Shown: piece after piece, positions 12,934 through 14,704 of the stretch
Layout: every line of letters starts with the position of its first letter
Numbering within the stretch: the first letter of the stretch is position 1
Source of the DNA: Clostridia bacterium
Lineage (GTDB): Bacteria; Bacillota_A; Clostridia; Christensenellales; UBA1750
Reading direction: 5' to 3'
DNA length: 14,704 bases
Assembly: GCA_017413675.1 (NCBI GenBank)
Contig: JAFPSR010000058.1
Location: 1 to 14,704, forward strand
Program-made: the position numbers and the translations under genes
The notes under the pieces: model-generated
What the model was told of the DNA's origin: nothing
Seen by the model: only the letters and a program-made list of their open reading frames with translations
Database searches by the model: none

Positions 12934-13779
12934 GAAAACTGTGCAACGTGTGCAAACCGTGACAGCTGTTCTTCCGTCGATTCCGGAAGCTGTCCCGAAG
13001 ATGCCATTCAGAAAGAAGCCTTAAACGAATTCAGTTCCATTAAAAAAGTAATTGCCGTCATGTCCGGCAAGGGCGGCGTCGGCAAAAGTATGGTGACCTC
13101 CTCCCTGGCCTGCGAACTGGCTGCCCAGGGTCTGAAGGTCGGTATTCTGGATGCGGATATCACCGGCCCTTCCATCCCCGCAGCCTTCGGCCTGAAGGGT
13201 GATCTGACCGGAAATGATACCGGCATCAATCCTATGATGACCAAAAAGGGAATCCCGGTGATTTCCATTAACCTGATGCTCGAGAATCCCACGGATCCCG
13301 TGGTCTGGCGCGGACCGATCCTCGGCGGCGTTATCAAACAGTTCTGGTCCGAAGTCAACTGGGGTATGCTGGATGTCCTTCTGATCGACATGCCTCCCGG
13401 AACCGGCGACGTACCGCTGACCGTGTTCCAGTCCCTGCCTGTAGACGGCGCCGTCCTGGTTGCCACCCCGCAGGACCTGGTCAGCATGATCGTCAAAAAG
13501 GCCCTGACCATGGCCAATATGATGGGGATCCCGGTACTTGGCATGGTGGAAAACATGTCCTTCCTGCGCTGCCCCGACTGCGGCAAGGAAATTTCCATTT
13601 TCGGCAAGGGTATGACCCCGTCGGATGCTGCCTCCATGGGCACCATCCTGCTGGACAGGGTTCCCCTCGATCCCATCGTCGGCGCCCTGATCGATGCCGG
13701 CAAAGTGGAAGATGTTCCCGTCGGCCGTCTGCCGCAGACCGTTTCCGCGGTCTCCCTGCTGCTGGAGAACGTATTGTAA
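12931..13779 (+). CDS. Mrp/ApbC-type Fe-S cluster carrier ATPase
   Basis: A 282-residue P-loop ATPase of the Mrp/NBP35 family, which in characterised members binds a bridging 4Fe-4S cluster in a dimer and passes it to apo-enzymes. The deviant Walker A is GKGGVGKS at residues 46-53. It is followed by ILDADITGPSIP (Walker A' region), VVWRGP, and LIDMPPGTGD (Walker B). The C-terminal cluster motif CPDC is C214/C217. An N-terminal Cys-rich extension (C4, C7, C13, C21), common in Clostridia members, may hold an extra cluster. The start is TTG, strongly supported by AAGGAGG at 12915-12921 with 9-10 nt spacing and by the Cys-rich N-terminus. A strong terminator follows. Fe-S enzymes nearby (miaB downstream, the radical SAM protein upstream) are possible clients, but that is inference. 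Confidence 0.93.
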   Translation: MENCATCANRDSCSSVDSGSCPEDAIQKEALNEFSSIKKVIAVMSGKGGVGKSMVTSSLACELAAQGLKVGILDADITGPSIPAAFGLKGDLTGNDTGINPMMTKKGIPVISINLMLENPTDPVVWRGPILGGVIKQFWSEVNWGMLDVLLIDMPPGTGDVPLTVFQSLPVDGAVLVATPQDLVSMIVKKALTMANMMGIPVLGMVENMSFLRCPDCGKEISIFGKGMTPSDAASMGTILLDRVPLDPIVGALIDAGKVEDVPVGRLPQTVSAVSLLLENVL

Positions 13780-13792
13780 GCACATATTCTGC

Positions 13793-13830
13793 AAGTTCCG
13801 GAAACCGTAAGTTTCCGGAACTTTCTTTTT
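13793..13830 (+). terminator. Intrinsic terminator after mrp
   Basis: Perfect 13-bp stem AAGTTCCGGAAAC (13793-13805) with GTTTCCGGAACTT (13811-13823) and a 5-nt loop, followed by TCTTTTT. It closes the gatCB-mrp region before miaB. Confidence 0.95.
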
Positions 13831-13861
13831 GTTCCTTTGTCCGGTCCCTGCCCTCCAAAGC

Positions 13862-13890
13862 TTGCTCAAATCCTATAATTCCGATATAAT
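13862..13890 (+). promoter_or_regulatory. miaB promoter
   Basis: TTGCTC (13862-13867) and TATAAT (13885-13890) with an ideal 17-bp spacer lie 40 bp before the miaB ATG. A second TATAAT at 13874-13879 lacks a good -35 partner. Confidence 0.8.
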
Positions 13891-13930
13891 AAAGTGTTAG
13901 CTGAACCCTTTAGGAGGTCTTCTTGCCCGT

Positions 13931-14704
13931 ATGCCCAGTCTCCGTGAAAACATCGTTATTTCCCCGGAAGAAATGTCCCGGCAGAAACAGATTGCCCGGG
14001 ATCTTTCCACCCTGTTCCAGGGAAAACAATACTATATCAATACCTACGGCTGTCAGATGAACGTACAGGATTCCCAGCACATGGCAGGGATCCTGGAGGA
14101 GATGGGATTCCGTCCCGCGGAGTCCCAGGACAGTGCCGATCTTGTTTTCTTCAATACCTGCTGTGTCCGTGACAATGCCGAACGGCGGGCGATGGGGAAC
14201 CTGGGATTCCTGCACGCCCGGAAAAAGGAAAACCCCGACCTTCTGCTCGGGATCTGCGGCTGTATGGTCCAGCAGGACGGCAAGGCGGATGAGATCCGCT
14301 CCCGTTTCCCCCTGGTGGACTTCTGCTTCGGGACCAATGAACTGTACCGTCTGCCCGAGATCTTCCAGAAACGGATGCAGTCCGGCGCTCCCGTGGACAT
14401 GGTGCAGCCTGCCAACAGCACCGGGATCATTGCCGAGGGAATGCCTATCCGCAGGACCAGTGAGATCCAGAACTTTGTTACGATCATGTTCGGATGCAAC
14501 AATTTCTGCTCCTACTGCATCGTCCCGTATGTACGGGGCAGGGAACGTTCCCGGGATCCGGAGGAAATCATCCGGGAAGTGGAAGAACTGGCAAAGAACG
14601 GCATACAGGAAGTTACCTTGCTCGGCCAGAACGTGAACAGCTACGGTAAGGATTTGGAGAAACCCTTTGACTTTTCCGACCTGCTCAAAAGGCTGGACGG
14701 CGTC
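13931..14704 (+). CDS. miaB: tRNA-2-methylthio-N6-dimethylallyladenosine synthase MiaB, 5' part
   Basis: The first 258 residues of a radical SAM methylthiotransferase that adds a methylthio group to i6A37 of tRNAs reading UNN codons. The gene continues past the window edge. The N-terminal MTTase domain holds the auxiliary-cluster cysteines: C41 (NTYGCQMNVQDS), C77 (NTCCVRDNAE) and C111 (GICGCMVQQ). The radical SAM motif is C189-C193-C196 (FGCNNFCSYCIVPYVRGRERS), followed by EVTLLGQNVNSYG. These motifs favour MiaB over MtaB or RimO. The ATG at 13931 is the first good in-frame start; AGGAGG at 13912-13917 lies 13 nt upstream, longer than usual. NTCCV in place of the common NTCAV gives an extra Cys (C78). 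An N-terminal extension of about 35 residues precedes the domain, as in many Firmicutes MiaB. It has its own promoter. Confidence 0.95.
   Translation, partial: MPSLRENIVISPEEMSRQKQIARDLSTLFQGKQYYINTYGCQMNVQDSQHMAGILEEMGFRPAESQDSADLVFFNTCCVRDNAERRAMGNLGFLHARKKENPDLLLGICGCMVQQDGKADEIRSRFPLVDFCFGTNELYRLPEIFQKRMQSGAPVDMVQPANSTGIIAEGMPIRRTSEIQNFVTIMFGCNNFCSYCIVPYVRGRERSRDPEEIIREVEELAKNGIQEVTLLGQNVNSYGKDLEKPFDFSDLLKRLDGV

Overview
The window is a stretch of core, housekeeping chromosome from a Gram-positive bacterium of the Bacillota, most likely a Clostridia-type lineage with fairly high G+C. The evidence is a Bacillus/Clostridium-type PurR repressor (winged helix plus PRTase-like domain), a PrsA-like lipoprotein foldase, a GatCAB amidotransferase, AGGAGG-type ribosome binding sites, consensus sigma-A-like promoters and strong intrinsic terminators. 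I cannot name the genus from sequence alone.

Layout, left to right: the 3' end of ATP-type PEP carboxykinase (pckA) with its terminator; a PflX-like (COG1313) radical SAM protein; murC on the minus strand, convergent with the radical SAM gene across a shared hairpin; a divergent regulatory region; purR; a hairpin; then a tightly packed glmU-pth-mfd run. A consensus promoter then drives a PrsA-like PpiC foldase lipoprotein with its own terminator. This is followed by gatC-gatB (ATGA overlap, no gatA), an Mrp/ApbC-type Fe-S carrier ATPase starting at TTG, a strong terminator, and miaB running off the right edge.

Theme: peptidoglycan precursor supply (glmU makes UDP-GlcNAc, murC adds L-Ala to UDP-MurNAc), purine control (purR), translation quality and tRNA function (pth, gatCB, miaB), transcription-coupled repair (mfd), protein export folding (prsA-like) and Fe-S chemistry (mrp, which could serve the Fe-S enzymes nearby such as miaB and the radical SAM protein).

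The main anomalies are two single-base losses, each in a short homopolymer. One splits mfd just before its Walker A motif (about 8184). The other replaces the C-terminal 90 or so residues of GatB (about 12572). Reading the other frame restores a full-length, family-typical protein in both cases. They are either assembly/sequencing indels or real mutations. Other points of interest are a palindrome over the purR promoter that also reads as a terminator hairpin toward murC, a gatC-gatB pair lacking gatA, and the uncharacterised radical SAM protein. I found no phage, insertion sequence, CRISPR array, tRNA or rRNA, and no convincing novel system.
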